Assembly (NCBI RefSeq): GCF_901709675.1 | Contig: NC_051095.1 | Location: 2,398,295 to 2,462,294, forward strand | DNA length: 64,000 nt | Origin: Syngnathus acus | Taxonomy: Eukaryota > Chordata > Actinopteri > Syngnathiformes > Syngnathidae | Direction: 5' to 3' | Part shown: positions 62,212 to 64,000 of the stretch, in pieces | How positions within the stretch are numbered: position 1 is the first letter of the stretch | Layout of the letters: every line of letters starts with the position of its first letter | The notes under the pieces: generated by a model | What the model saw: the letters and a program-made list of their open reading frames with translations, nothing else | The model's database searches: none | Told to the model about the DNA's origin: nothing | Position numbers and translations under genes: made by a program

Positions 62212-64000
62212 AATGCCCGCAGGAATCTGAACATGTCTATTGGGTTTTTGAAATTCCGAAGAAGACCCTCGGCTTGTAAACGTAATCGAGTTAGCGCCAT
62301 CTACCTGCAATTGCTACTGCTCTATCTGCAAGGAATCTTGTTTTTTTGAGACTCCCACTTTGATCGAAGCCAAGCAAGCGGACACTGAGATTGAAAAATA
62401 CCCCCAGAATTGCTAACATCTCGACCCATTCAGAAGCCATAAAACGGCTAAGCTCTAAATATCCAATCGAGAGTTGATTGTGTCGGTTTTACAGAGGTTG
62501 TGTGACTTTCCCCACCAACGTTCATAAAGGAGGAATCCTCAAGCGTGGGGGAGGGGCGACACTCATCCATCAGCCTCACTGTGCTCCGTTCTTGCCGGCG
62601 GCCTGACATTGCAGCCGTACTTACAAATGGATGTGCCACTCTTGCCTCTGTTCTTCAAACCTCTCCCTTGCCAGACTCCCCAAGTTGAAAGACTCAAAAT
62701 ACAGCTCACGCCGCGAGTTGAGATCTATTTTCAATCTGCTGCTGCAGCAGGTAAAGAGACATGTGCTTTACCTTTTGTCGTTTGATATCTGGGTTTGGTT
62801 TCTAGCGTGAGGATTCCTCCTCTGAAGACGTCGCAGAGCGCCGTTTGAATCGCAACCGCGGAGGAACAAGCGAGTACAACAGTTGGATGATGGGAAATAG
62901 GACGGGGCTTTAAGAAAACCGCAAAGATCTGAAAAACATCATCGCCTCGCTCCACCGATTGTCTAGAATAACGACTCGCTTCTTCCCTCAGCACATGGAT
63001 CTTTAGAATTCTGCCCTACAACTAAATCCGTGCTTCTGTAACTTCCCTCTCCGGGGTTCTGCACTTCTGGTTGAACGCTACAGAGGGAATCTGGATCCCC
63101 GGCAGCGCCAGATGGTTTGCCAGTTCCTCGTCAGCTGTTCAAACAGCAGCCCCGATATGCAAGTGCGGTGGGCTCACGCGAGCCCCTCGGGCCCTTTTCA
63201 GACACTGTCAAAGGCAGCAGAGTGTAGCAAGTACGGTTAGCTTCCAATGGATCTCCAGCTATTTCATGGTGTATACAAACAAAGGAGATCCGATGCTAAT
63301 GCCGTCTTTACCAGAAGATCAAACTCAAAACAACTGCGGTTAACCGGCAGAGCTGGAATCGTCTTGAAATTAAATCGACGGACATTGCTAGCCGTGCATA
63401 TAGCAAGCGTCGCTTGCGGGCATAATGCACAGAACAGACAGCACGAGGCTCATCATCAAAAAACCTTCCAGATCCAGGGCTCCTCTCAGGAGAGACAAAC
63501 CAATTAATACTGGCAGCTAAGTCTTATCTTGAGCACTGAGTACTTTTTTTGCTATCTCGCTACCTCATTTTCCCTCCGATCGGCCGTCCGTCATTGGCCT
63601 CATTTGCGAGAGCCGGTCTGGTTTTAAGCGCCGGGGGTGAGGCTGGGTGGACGTCTTTTGTGTCTTTGTTGCTTGGGAGATTGAGTGTAATTGCTGCATT
63701 CTGTGCTAATTAACGGTCCCACGGAGATAAGCCGGCGAGACGGTCTGAGCTGTATCGGTGCGGATTTGCTGATGAAGGGACATTTGCAGGTGCGAGTGCG
63801 AAGCAACATGACAACCGGTCCGACTTTGGAACGCTACTTATATTATAATTAGAGACATTCGTTTTTTTGGGGGGGGGGAGGGGCAATGTGTCAACACCGC
63901 GAAGGTGAAATATTCCCACCAAAGCTATTGTTCGTTGAAATGAAATCAAAATATCCCAAAATTCTCGTGGAATGCCGAAGGATAATAAATCGATAACTCC
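62212..64000. other. Noncoding sequence, no gene seen
   Basis: GC-moderate. A plus-strand donor-like CAG|GTAAAG lies at about 62752, without a convincing exon. A G-run lies at about 63869-63881. Confidence 0.5.

Overview
This is vertebrate nuclear DNA, most likely from a teleost fish. It has sparse coding sequence, GT-AG splice signals, abundant short DNA transposons and foldback elements, decayed LINE 3' ends and many microsatellites. I cannot name the species. Nothing bacterial, organellar or viral is visible, and I found no rRNA, tRNA or CRISPR.

One coding exon is certain. On the minus strand, 19286-19997 encodes the signal peptide, first LNS (laminin G-like) domain and first EGF-like repeat of an alpha-neurexin. 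Conserved positions match NRXN2 better than NRXN1 or NRXN3. The exon ends at a strong GTAAGT donor in phase 1. Its 5' UTR probably runs to a strong acceptor at 20388/20389 and contains three short upstream ORFs. The window is therefore mostly two neurexin introns: 1-19285 is the intron after this exon, and 20389 upward is the 5'-UTR intron and/or upstream flank. A noncoding first exon is possible near 48901-49230. A 21-nt phase 1-1 microexon is possible at 3034-3054, where neurexin splice site 1 could lie.

Layout: 1-19285 holds the candidate microexon, tandem repeats, two copies of a hAT-type MITE, a LINE 3' end split by a second retroelement tail, and a 32-bp minisatellite with a 96-bp higher-order period about 300 bp from the donor. 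19286-20388 is the neurexin exon. 20389-48900 holds a 634-bp TA-flanked MITE, a fold-back element beside a 664-bp hAT element with perfect 8-bp target duplications, another hAT MITE inside a LINE fragment, an inverted-repeat element with a hammerhead-ribozyme-like core, a 123-bp tandem duplication of a tiny fold-back element, and an RE1 (REST/NRSF)-like site at 44343-44363. 48901-64000 holds the candidate first exon, a reversed LINE fragment, an 87-bp GT tract and two more TA-flanked MITEs.

I see no undescribed multi-gene system. The most interesting items are the candidate microexon, the RE1-like site, the uORFs, the TA-flanked MITE group with iterated terminal motifs, and the hammerhead-like inverted repeat.
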